From: an uncultured Bacteroidota bacterium
GTDB lineage: Bacteria > Bacteroidota > Bacteroidia > Chitinophagales > Chitinophagaceae
Direction of reading: 5' to 3'
Assembly: GCA_903906365.1 (NCBI GenBank)
Contig: CAIVKC010000057.1
Coordinates: 179,538-243,537, forward strand
Length of the DNA: 64,000 nt
The notes beneath the pieces were generated by a model. It made no database searches and had not been told where the DNA came from. It was given only the letters and a program-made list of their open reading frames with translations. Shown here piece by piece: positions 25,952 to 33,793 of the stretch; the stretch's first letter is position 1, and every line of letters begins with the position of its first letter. A program made the position numbers and the translations under genes.

Positions 25952-27181
25952 TCAAGGGATGACCGGCACCGCTGCCCGGTAAATGACTGCATCATCTGCT
26001 GCCTGTATCGTAGACTGGGCCCCGTCAAAGGCCAGCCAGGACTCCCCTGGTTTGCGGTAGAATGCGGGCTGCCCCGCTTCCGTGACTGAGGCCAGCCCCT
26101 CCATCAGGATATAGATTCCTGTCGAATAGGAAGGAAGGGTAAGGGATTCGCCCTTAGACAGGGTGATACGAGAGAGTTCAAAATCCGGAGCAGGGGTTAG
26201 ATACACGGCCATATGCTCAGAGAGCAGTGTACCCTTGTCCACCCGGGGGAGGGTGGGCTCAAAGCGGATATGCTTGAGCAATTCATTTACATCAATATGC
26301 TTGGTGGTCAGTCCGCCCCGGAGTACATTATCAGAATTGGCCATGATTTCCACATTCTGACCTTCCATATAGGCATGTGGTAATCCCGCGTCCTGAAAAA
26401 GGGCCTCCCCCGGGTAGAGGTGCAGCAGGTTGAAAAAATATATGGAAAAGATTCCCCGGTCAATATGGCCAGGCCTATTATAGGTCAGGGCAGCCCTGGC
26501 CGCCCAGAAGTCCTCCTCCTGCCTGGTAAGCAGGTTCTGCTGGTAGCGGGGAATGATTCTAAGCAGTAACGGCTGAAGGGTTTCATTAACCCGCCGCTGG
26601 TCCATTTCCATGACGGCCTGGTAAAGGGCCTGGTAACCCTGGTTTTCAAAAACCTGCAGCAGGAAGGCCAATTCCGGAGTGTTCTTCAGTATATCAGCCA
26701 TCCGATCCGGGGATTTGAAGCCATGCAGCAGCCAGAATTCGCTTAGGGCTACCATGAGTTCGGGTTTGTGATTATCGTCCTTGTAGTTCCTGTTGGGCGC
26801 GTCCCGGGGTATCTGCCGGCGGTTTTCTTCGGCAAATTCCAGTTCCGCATGCTTTTTGGAAGGATGTACCTGGATGGAAAGCATGTCTTTTACATCCAGT
26901 ATCTTCAGCAAAAAAGGCAGACGTCCAAACCTCCTTGCCACCTGCTGGCCCAGCGTACCGTTGGGATCGGCCTGGATGTATTCATTGAGCGGGGTAGTCC
27001 GGTCATCTCCGGTGGCTATTTCTGCACTGGCATTGTCATGGGCCCCCATCCAATACTCTGCAAAGGGTCTTCCCTGCGGATTGGGCATCCTGAGCAGTTC
27101 GGATAAATAGGTGGATCCTCCCCAACTGTAATGCTGGATCCTTCCCTGCAGTTTAAACAATTTCCGGGTCTGGTTTTCCAT
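25952..27181 (-). CDS. manA: Mannose-6-phosphate isomerase, class I
   Basis: 409 residues of the type I phosphomannose isomerase cupin. Visible motifs are RIQHYSWGGSTYL near the N-terminus, IQVHPSK with zinc ligands, HKPELMVALSEFW, and DAGLPHAYMEGQNVEIMANSDNVLRGGLT, which includes the family signature and active-site Arg. It interconverts mannose-6-P and fructose-6-P in the cytoplasm. It stands alone between the DUF6580 and YkgJ genes. Confidence 0.92.
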   Translation of the reverse strand: MENQTRKLFKLQGRIQHYSWGGSTYLSELLRMPNPQGRPFAEYWMGAHDNASAEIATGDDRTTPLNEYIQADPNGTLGQQVARRFGRLPFLLKILDVKDMLSIQVHPSKKHAELEFAEENRRQIPRDAPNRNYKDDNHKPELMVALSEFWLLHGFKSPDRMADILKNTPELAFLLQVFENQGYQALYQAVMEMDQRRVNETLQPLLLRIIPRYQQNLLTRQEEDFWAARAALTYNRPGHIDRGIFSIYFFNLLHLYPGEALFQDAGLPHAYMEGQNVEIMANSDNVLRGGLTTKHIDVNELLKHIRFEPTLPRVDKGTLLSEHMAVYLTPAPDFELSRITLSKGESLTLPSYSTGIYILMEGLASVTEAGQPAFYRKPGESWLAFDGAQSTIQAADDAVIYRAAVPVIP

Positions 27182-27277
27182 GATGCCGCTTTAAGAAAAA
27201 TAATAAAATTGAAAATACACCAGAATACAGGCTAGCCCAAAAATCAAGGCCATTTATAGATGGAAGGCTGAAGCAGG

Positions 27278-27787
27278 TTATTTTTTGGTGGACGCTGCGG
27301 TCTCCATAATCTTTTCCACAACCCGGTAAGTGGCCGGGCAATATTCAATATTCTGTTTATACATATGCATGTATTCCACCATCTTTTTTTTGTGGTGGTG
27401 GGGGAAGCCTGCGCAATCCCTTGGCCGTACCGCATATATATTGCACATATTGGTGCTAAGATCCAGAAACTGGCAGGGTTGCTTCACATTCATCCAGTCA
27501 CCGGTCTTATCCTTATAGAGCCATTTCTCCCGGAAAGCCCGCTCCGTCATGTCCAGGTGTTTGGCTATGCGGACCACATCCTTCCTGGTATAGGTGGGGG
27601 ACATGGTCTTGCAGCAATTGGCACAATCCAGGCAATCCAGTTCTTTCCAGGTTTCCAGGTCTGCGGCTTTGGTCATCAGGTCAAGCCCCCGGGGAGGGTT
27701 CTTTTCCAGTTTGGAGAGAAAATACCTGATGCGACGCTTGTTATAGCGAACTTTTTGTTTAAATGAACGAAGGTTAATGGTTGCCAT
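27278..27787 (-). CDS. YkgJ-type cysteine cluster protein
   Basis: 169 residues from the internal Met (MATINLRS); an upstream in-frame Met adds only four residues. Cysteines in CLDCANCC near residue 53, CQFLD, MCNIY and RDCAGFPHH match the YkgJ family (Fe-S or zinc cluster Cys motif CxxC...C). The N-terminal third is basic and helical. Function is not established. It is followed by 700 bases without a gene upstream. Confidence 0.85.
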   Translation of the reverse strand: MATINLRSFKQKVRYNKRRIRYFLSKLEKNPPRGLDLMTKAADLETWKELDCLDCANCCKTMSPTYTRKDVVRIAKHLDMTERAFREKWLYKDKTGDWMNVKQPCQFLDLSTNMCNIYAVRPRDCAGFPHHHKKKMVEYMHMYKQNIEYCPATYRVVEKIMETAASTKK

Positions 27788-28583
27788 GAATCTTAACAAA
27801 TTATCTAAAGCAAATATGCCTCAAAAAAAACACTTTTAAAAACAGAGTTTCCACCAGGGAAGGGCGTTGGGATATCCATGGCAAAGCAGTGTATAGATTT
27901 GCTTACCTTTTTATCCAAAGGGAGACCCTTTGGCGGGCTATGTATCCTTTATCCGGATATCCCCCCAAGAATTAACCCAAATCAAATTGCGCGTTTGGAT
28001 GGTAAGATCCACTATTATCCGCCGGCTGCTTGGCCTGAGGCCGGTATTTCATCGGGGTTATGGACAGTCGGCCCCCAGCCAGGCAGACCGGATCATTTGT
28101 CAGTAGGCGGCCATCTATAATGGCCGCTCCTTAAAATAAAGTCATCCTCATCGTGGCAAAGGATATCTTACGGCGGGCAGGGGACCAAGGAGCTGAACTT
28201 TCCGGTTATTTCAAAGGGGACACCCTATTTGAAAATTCAGCTTTGGGCCGGGCTTTCCACCGCCATCCTGAGGAAAGAATCCTATTTTTATCAGGGCGGG
28301 CTTATTTTTGTACTGGTGAGAGAAAATACCCATTCCAACCTGGATGCAACGGCAGGGCCTGATTTTACTAAAACGGTGCGCAGTTTTCAAGGACGTTATT
28401 ATTGGAAAATGGAAATTGTTTTTAAAAAACAACAAAGAGGCGCCAGGCGGCTGCAAATCAAGGGACAACTAACCAGGAGCGGACTTTGTCCTATCCCAAA
28501 TCCGTCCTGCCCGGAATTGCATTCTCTGGTACATGCCAACAGGTAGATTTTCCGGTATGCCATTTAAATTTTAAACTTGCCGG
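27788..28583. other. Intergenic region with two hairpins, no clear gene
   Basis: About 780 bases. Frames of 80-105 codons exist on both strands but lack protein-like composition and good starts. It contains an 8-bp hairpin CCAAAGGG/CCCTTTGG (27915-27922, 27926-27933) and an 8-bp hairpin GCGGCCAT/ATGGCCGC (28107-28114, 28120-28127). A small RNA is possible but unproven. Confidence 0.5.
28572..28579 (+). promoter_or_regulatory. Candidate -7 box of xerD
   Basis: TAAACTTG (five of six fixed positions) ends 4 nt before the ATG; a TTTT lies 20 nt upstream of it. Confidence 0.35.
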
Positions 28584-29483
28584 ATGTGGGAAGCATATAA
28601 AAAGGGTTTCAGGGCTTATCTCCAGCTGGAAAAATCCCTGTCAGACAATTCGGTGGAAGCCTACCTGCACGATATCGAAAAACTGACCCAGTTTCTTGAG
28701 TCAGCAGGCAGGCAGCCATCACCGGCCGATCTTGAACTGCCAGAACTGCAGGGTTTTCTCAAATGGATCAACCAACTGGGTATGTCCCCCCATTCACAGG
28801 CCAGAATGATTTCGGGTATCCGCTCTTTTTACAAGTACTGTTTGATGGAACAGATCGTGAAAAACGATCCTACCACCCTGCTGGAAGCCCCCAAACTAAA
28901 AAGGGCGCTGCCCGATGTCCTTTCCTTCGATGAAATCGAACAAATCATTTCCTGTATTGACCTCAGCACTCCCGAAGGCACAAGGAACAAGGCCATCCTG
29001 GAAACCATGTACAGCTGCGGCCTGCGTGTGTCCGAAGTGGTTAACCTGCGTCTTTCCTGCCTGTATTTTGATGTAGGGTTTGTGCGCGTCATTGGCAAAG
29101 GGGACAAGGAAAGGCTGGTGCCCATCGGCAGCTCAGCCGTCAAATACATCAACATCTACCGGGAGTCGGTACGCGCTCTCATGCGTCCAAAACCAGGTAA
29201 TGATGACATTGTTTTTTTGAACCGCCGGGGTTCGAAGCTCACGCGCGTTATGATCTTTGTTTTACTCAAGGACCTGGTGTCCAGGGCCGGTATTGCCAAA
29301 CGCATCTCACCCCATACTTTCCGCCATTCCTTTGCCACCCACCTGGTGGAAGGAGGGGCAGACCTGCGGGCCGTCCAGGAAATGCTCGGACATGAAAGCA
29401 TCACCACCACCGAAATCTATACCCACCTGGACCGGGAATATTTAAGAGAGACCCTCCATCAGTATCATCCTGCTTTCAAATAG
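28584..29483 (+). CDS. xerD: Tyrosine recombinase XerD
   Basis: 299 residues, the usual XerC/D length. An N-terminal SAM-like core-binding domain (FRAYLQLEKSLSDNS) precedes the catalytic domain with GLRVSEVVNL (catalytic Arg), HTFRHSFATHL (HxxR), and LGHESITTTEIYTHL (His and nucleophilic Tyr). It resolves chromosome dimers at dif with its partner and FtsK. Context is housekeeping and there are no mobile genes around, so it is not taken as an element integrase. The gene is convergent with the cysteine-rich partner gene at 5 nt. Confidence 0.92.
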   Translation: MWEAYKKGFRAYLQLEKSLSDNSVEAYLHDIEKLTQFLESAGRQPSPADLELPELQGFLKWINQLGMSPHSQARMISGIRSFYKYCLMEQIVKNDPTTLLEAPKLKRALPDVLSFDEIEQIISCIDLSTPEGTRNKAILETMYSCGLRVSEVVNLRLSCLYFDVGFVRVIGKGDKERLVPIGSSAVKYINIYRESVRALMRPKPGNDDIVFLNRRGSKLTRVMIFVLLKDLVSRAGIAKRISPHTFRHSFATHLVEGGADLRAVQEMLGHESITTTEIYTHLDREYLRETLHQYHPAFK

Positions 29484-29488
29484 GCTGG

Positions 29489-30205
29489 CTAATAGCCGCT
29501 TTCGGTAATGGCTATCAAACCTACGGTAATCAATTCCATATCCAGGGTAAGAAGGATGTCCGCGCTTTGATTGGCTCCCTTTTTGCGCTTCACGGTGAAT
29601 TCCCTGTGCACATATCCCAACGATTCCACGATCAGGTGCAGTCGCCGTTTACGGGTATGAACCGCTATACTGAAATGCCCCTGGTTATCCGTCAATACCC
29701 CCCCGGGGATTTCGCGGATCCTGACTGAAGCGCCCGGGACCGGGTCCTTCACTGCCCCCCGGATTTGACCGCTGATCACCCAGCTTTCGCCCCTACTGTC
29801 CGAAGGGAGGGATTCCAGCGGATGGTTGACCTTCCCTTTGGCGGCGCACCCCAGGGCACTGTCAGCCCGGGGGAAACGCCCGGAAACGGAGGCCCCACCC
29901 TGGCTGAAATCCTGTTGACTCACCAGCAGGGCCGTGGCAAGCATCGGCATCCAGTACCAGCGGCGGCCCGGTTCCTGCCGAAAAGAACCTATGAGGTCGC
30001 GGTTCAGCTGGCTGTTGCGCAGACGACCGCAGGAAGGACCGGAGGCCTGTGACAGGTAGGTTTTAATTTGCTGGTCTGTCATGGAAGTAAAGTCAATGAC
30101 CTTCCTTTCACAGGCCTCACAAAACCGGCCCCCGCTGACAGGATCCATTTGGTCCCATGGATGGGCGCAGGGGGTATTGATCTGAATACGAATGGGGGTT
30201 GTCAT
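29489..30205 (-). CDS. CarboxypepD-reg protein with N-terminal cysteine module
   Basis: 238 residues. The N-terminal 60 residues contain four Cys (13, 29, 32, 59; CEAC pair) and the DFTSMTDQQI segment, a module common in Bacteroidota and possibly zinc-binding like a ZAS anti-sigma domain. One membrane helix (WYWMPMLATALLVS, about residue 82-96) follows. The C-terminal part is a CarboxypepD_reg-like beta-sandwich (ISGQIRGAVKDPVPGASVRI, VLTDNQGHFSI). By topology the Cys module should be cytoplasmic and the beta domain periplasmic. It is divergent from the sigma/anti-sigma pair, with a 174-bp shared region. Confidence 0.75.
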   Translation of the reverse strand: MTTPIRIQINTPCAHPWDQMDPVSGGRFCEACERKVIDFTSMTDQQIKTYLSQASGPSCGRLRNSQLNRDLIGSFRQEPGRRWYWMPMLATALLVSQQDFSQGGASVSGRFPRADSALGCAAKGKVNHPLESLPSDSRGESWVISGQIRGAVKDPVPGASVRIREIPGGVLTDNQGHFSIAVHTRKRRLHLIVESLGYVHREFTVKRKKGANQSADILLTLDMELITVGLIAITESGY

Positions 30206-30379
30206 GAGCGCTTTTTTTTAACAGGATGCCCTGGCGCAGGGGATTACATAAACGGATAGGCAAAATTTTATTACATTGTTATCCATTTGCCGAAATAAAG
30301 TCCCGCGGGGAATAGGGAATTCCGCTGAGGAGCTAACCACTGCGGTTTAAAGCCACCCAAATATTTCAGGAACGATCCT

Positions 30380-30964
30380 TTGACATTTTTAAAAAACATA
30401 TCAGATCCTTCTGCCAGTGACAGTGAACTGGTCGAACAATTCAAGAGCAGCGGGGACCTGAAGATACTGGCCTGTCTCTACCAGCGATACATGGAAATGC
30501 TTTACGGGGTCTGTCTCAAATACCTCAAGGATCGGGAACTGGCAAAAGATGCCGTAATGGCTGTTTTTGAGGAACTGGTACTGAAATTGCCCCGGCATAA
30601 TATAGACTATTTCAGGGGCTGGCTTTATGCGCTTGCCAAAAATTACTGCCTCATGCAGCTCCGGTCGGCCAAAAACCTCCGTCCCCTGGAATTTGACCCT
30701 GAACGTATGCAAACGGGGGAAGAACTGCATCTACCAGGGGAATTGGACAGGGACTTCGAGCTCAAAAACATGTCCGAATGCCTGGAGACCCTGTCAGCGG
30801 AACAAAAGATAGCCGTGGAATTATTCTACCTCAAAGGGAAGTGTTACAAAGAAATTGCCATGCACACAGGGCTGGAGTGGAACCGGATCCGGAGTCATAT
30901 TCAAAACGGCAGAAGGAACCTGAAAATCTGTATGGAGACTAAGCTAAAAGTCATGAACCATTAA
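30380..30964 (+). CDS. ECF-type RNA polymerase sigma factor
   Basis: 194 residues with sigma-70 region 2 (LYQRYMEMLYGVCLKYLKDRELAKDAVMAVFEEL, then YFRGWLYALAKNYCLMQLR) and region 4 (LSAEQKIAVELFYLKGKCYKEIAMHTGLEWNRIRSHIQNGRRNL). The start codon is TTG; no ATG lies upstream in frame and the N-terminal length fits. It is probably held by the next gene's product: the stop TAA is directly followed by the ATG of the anti-sigma-like gene. Promoter of its own not recognised. Confidence 0.92.
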   Translation: MTFLKNISDPSASDSELVEQFKSSGDLKILACLYQRYMEMLYGVCLKYLKDRELAKDAVMAVFEELVLKLPRHNIDYFRGWLYALAKNYCLMQLRSAKNLRPLEFDPERMQTGEELHLPGELDRDFELKNMSECLETLSAEQKIAVELFYLKGKCYKEIAMHTGLEWNRIRSHIQNGRRNLKICMETKLKVMNH

Positions 30965-32383
30965 ATGATGAACGGGGATAAAAACCATAGGCCGCCGGTC
31001 AGTGCGGCCGATATCGAGCAGTACCTGCAGGGGAAATTATCCCCCCAGCAGATGCATGCCCTGGAAATGGCAGCCCAGCATGACCCGTTTTTATCCGATG
31101 CCCTGGAGGGTATGGAAGCCGCGTATCTTTCAGGAGACGGTGAAGCGGCCATACAATCCGATGTAAAGGATCTTGAAAAAAGACTCTCCCGCAGATCGGG
31201 CGAAGCGCAAAAAAAGCAGGTTTACTGGCTGATTCCGGCTACCTGGATGCGTATCAGTGCGGCCATACTGCTGCTGGGGGGACTTACCCTCCTATCCTAT
31301 TACTTCCTTTCCCATCAGGGAGCAGGCATAGCCGCCGGGCAGCGGGACCTGTCGGTGGTAAAACCAACCCCCACCGCCTTAAAACCCGTGCTGTCCCCCG
31401 GTTCGCCGGGTTATGCACCCCCTCCTGGCCAAAATCCACCTTCCATCAATACCCCCGGTAGCTCTACCCATTCCATGGTTAAACATGGCCACCCGGATCA
31501 AGAAAAGCCCCGGGCCTTTAATCCACTACTGGCGGAAAAAGAAAGTGCAACAAGCCAACAGATCAGCGGCCCCCCCCAGGCGGAAAAAGGGTTGATGGCC
31601 CGGTCGCAGGCTGACCGGAGTAAAGCGGCAGAGGGGTCCGATCTCAATACAACGGTACCGGACAGTGCGGTCATCCATTTAAATACCAATGCAGGGGTGG
31701 TTAAAACGGAAGGCCATCCGGCAGGCAGCGCACCCGTCGCCGGCGCCCAGGGCTATTTCAGCGGAAAAATCACCGATTACAACCACCAGCCAGTCATCGG
31801 AGCTGCCGTGCTGACCAGGGGAGAGGCCGGTTACCAGAAAACCCCAAAAGCCTATGTAACCGATCGTAACGGGGAGTTTCGGATGCCCCTGGACCGGCCC
31901 GATTCCATGGTTCATGTACGGGTGGAATCGGTCGGTTACGAACCGGTCTCTGCGGTTATCATCGAATCCAACCAGACTGCCAACCTCATTGTACTCAAAC
32001 CCACATCGTCCGCCCTGAACGAGGTGGTGGTTTCAGCTATGGGCTCCGGGAAAAATCCCGACCCGGACGAACAGGCCGATGCTCCCCGGCTCCGAAAACA
32101 AAGCCGCGAGCGCCCCCCAAAGGCAGTACCTGCGGCGGGCTGGCCGGAGTACAGCCGCTATATCAGCGACCATAAGCACATCGCAACGGCCGACTCGGTA
32201 AAAAAAGGAAAAGAAATCATTTCCTTCCTGGTAAACAGACGGGGTGAATTATCCGGTTTCAGGGTGGAGCAGGGTATTTCTCCGGCTCACGACCGGGAAT
32301 CCATCCGCCTTATCCGGGAAGGGCCTGCCTGGAAGCTGCTGCAGGGCCGCAAATCCAGGGCAAGACTTGCCATAGATTTCTAA
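30965..32383 (+). CDS. Anti-sigma-like membrane protein with SusC-type N-domain and TonB-like C-domain
   Basis: 472 residues. Residues 14-55 look like an anti-sigma N-terminus (SAADIEQYLQGKLSPQQMHALE, FLSDALEGME) but lack the HxxxCxxC zinc motif. A TM helix lies at about 92-115, then a Pro/Ser-rich stretch of about 140 residues. Residues about 262-345 are a CarboxypepD_reg-like domain (FSGKITDYNHQPVIGAAV, ...VTDRNGEFRMPL), followed by LNEVVVSAMG, the segment that joins this domain to the plug in SusC/TonB-dependent receptors. The last 60 residues resemble a TonB C-terminal beta domain (IISFLVNRRGELSGFRVEQG). By inference it senses envelope signals and controls the sigma factor encoded immediately upstream. 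Confidence 0.78.
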   Translation: MMNGDKNHRPPVSAADIEQYLQGKLSPQQMHALEMAAQHDPFLSDALEGMEAAYLSGDGEAAIQSDVKDLEKRLSRRSGEAQKKQVYWLIPATWMRISAAILLLGGLTLLSYYFLSHQGAGIAAGQRDLSVVKPTPTALKPVLSPGSPGYAPPPGQNPPSINTPGSSTHSMVKHGHPDQEKPRAFNPLLAEKESATSQQISGPPQAEKGLMARSQADRSKAAEGSDLNTTVPDSAVIHLNTNAGVVKTEGHPAGSAPVAGAQGYFSGKITDYNHQPVIGAAVLTRGEAGYQKTPKAYVTDRNGEFRMPLDRPDSMVHVRVESVGYEPVSAVIIESNQTANLIVLKPTSSALNEVVVSAMGSGKNPDPDEQADAPRLRKQSRERPPKAVPAAGWPEYSRYISDHKHIATADSVKKGKEIISFLVNRRGELSGFRVEQGISPAHDRESIRLIREGPAWKLLQGRKSRARLAIDF

Positions 32384-32416
32384 ATCCCCTTATGCTGTTG
32401 TACGGCTTGATTGACC

Positions 32417-32424
32417 TAGATTTG
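32417..32424 (+). promoter_or_regulatory. -7 box of the DUF2911 gene
   Basis: TAGATTTG is an exact TAnnTTTG match ending 23 nt before the ATG. No TTTG was found 19-21 nt upstream, so the promoter call is partial. Confidence 0.4.
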
Positions 32425-32447
32425 CATTTCAAAAAACATTTCGGATT

Positions 32448-33284
32448 ATGAAAAAGCTAATGACTGCCCTTGTCTTATTTTGCCTGGTTGCCGCCCAATC
32501 GCAGGCCCAATCCCTAAAAACACCGCCTCCTTCCACCCCCCAATTTGTCCGTCAGGATTTTGGACTTTCCAATATTGAACTTTCTTATTCCCGGCCGGGA
32601 AAAAAGGGCCGCACCATTTTCGGCGACCTGGTACCTTTTGGAAAAGTATGGCGCACCGGGGCCAATGGAGCCACCACCCTCACTTTCGGGGATGATGTCC
32701 AAATCGGCGGAACCAGGGTGCCGGCCGGAAAATACGGCCTGCTATCCATTCCGGGTGAAAAGCAGTGGACCCTGATCATCACCAAACAGCTGGATGTCAC
32801 TTCCCCGGGTGCCTATAAGCCGGATCAGGATGTGGTAAGGGTGAGCGCCACCGTGGAGCCCCTGGCCAATTCTCTGGAAACCTTCACCATCCAGTTCGAC
32901 AATGTATCCCCAAACAGCTGTGACCTGGTCCTGTCCTGGGATAAGACCTCCGTTACACTGCCCATCAAAGAGGAAATTGACGCAAAAATTATGGCCCAGA
33001 TAGATGAAGCCTTTAATAAAGACAACCACCCCTATTTTGCGGCAGCGACCTACTACATGGAAAACGGCAAGGACCTCAACAAGGCCCTGGGCTGGTTCAA
33101 CAAAGCAACCGAATTAAACCCAACCGCCTATTTTATCTTCTACCAGAAAGCCAGGTGCCAGGCCAAGCTGGGCAAAAACCAGGATGCCATCGCCACGGCG
33201 CAAAAATCAATGCAGCTGGCCAAAGACGCCGGTAACCCGGATTATGTGGCGCTGAATGAAAAACTGATTGCCTCCCTCAAATAA
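32448..33284 (+). CDS. DUF2911 periplasmic protein with TPR tail
   Basis: 278 residues with a signal peptide (cleavage near SQAQ). The first 165 residues are DUF2911 (FGLSNIELSYSRPGKKGRTIFG, LVPFGKVWRTGANGATTLTF, VPAGKYGLLSIPGEKQWTLII, LVLSWDKTSVTLP). The rest is a pair of TPR-like helices (ALGWFNKATELNPTAYFIFYQKARCQAKLGKN). The molecular role is unknown. It ends in a hairpin terminator. Confidence 0.88.
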   Translation: MKKLMTALVLFCLVAAQSQAQSLKTPPPSTPQFVRQDFGLSNIELSYSRPGKKGRTIFGDLVPFGKVWRTGANGATTLTFGDDVQIGGTRVPAGKYGLLSIPGEKQWTLIITKQLDVTSPGAYKPDQDVVRVSATVEPLANSLETFTIQFDNVSPNSCDLVLSWDKTSVTLPIKEEIDAKIMAQIDEAFNKDNHPYFAAATYYMENGKDLNKALGWFNKATELNPTAYFIFYQKARCQAKLGKNQDAIATAQKSMQLAKDAGNPDYVALNEKLIASLK

Positions 33285-33332
33285 AACGGGGGATTCAAGG
33301 AAATTGGCCCCATAGGCTCCCCCTGTTACCAG

Positions 33333-33370
33333 CCCCGGAACGTTCACTGCAGAATCTTCCGGGGTTTTGC
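33333..33370 (+). terminator. Terminator of the DUF2911 gene
   Basis: An 8-bp stem CCCCGGAA (33333-33340)/TTCCGGGG (33357-33364) with a 16-nt loop, followed by TTTTGCTTT. Confidence 0.75.
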
Positions 33371-33467
33371 TTTCCGGCTTTTTAACAATTCATGCCATGG
33401 GCCGGGATACAAACTGGCAGGGTTATTGGAAAAGTACCTGTATTAGTTCACCAATAAAATCCATGTT

Positions 33468-33776
33468 ATGAGTGTACAAAAAATATTAGCGGGCTCTTTA
33501 GCCGCCCTGGCTGCCGGCGTGGCCATCGGCATCCTGGTGGCGCCTGCCAAAGGCAGTGAAACCAGACAAAAGATATCTGACTCAGCCGAAGACCTCCGGC
33601 GCAGACTGCGCCGCATCCGCAGCAGTGCCGGTAATGAACTCGATGAACTGCAGCAGGTTTTTGAACACGAGGTGGACGGTCTCAAAGACGATGTCAGGGA
33701 TAAGATCTTAAAACTGATTGAGGCCTCTAAGAAAAGCTACGTGCATGTCAAGGACCAGGCCATGTCCTCCAACTGA
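33468..33776 (+). CDS. YtxH domain protein
   Basis: 102 residues: an N-terminal membrane helix (LAGSLAALAAGVAIGILVAPAKGSETRQKI), a basic stretch, and a helical tail. YtxH-like proteins are small stress-associated membrane proteins. The gene stands alone between two terminators. Confidence 0.85.
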   Translation: MSVQKILAGSLAALAAGVAIGILVAPAKGSETRQKISDSAEDLRRRLRRIRSSAGNELDELQQVFEHEVDGLKDDVRDKILKLIEASKKSYVHVKDQAMSSN

Positions 33777-33793
33777 ATCTGCATTCAGGAAGT

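Noticed and set aside
28584..29483. Treating the tyrosine recombinase as the integrase of a mobile element.
   Set aside because: Its length, motifs and housekeeping neighbours fit chromosomal XerD; there are no phage, plasmid or transfer genes and no flanking direct repeats.
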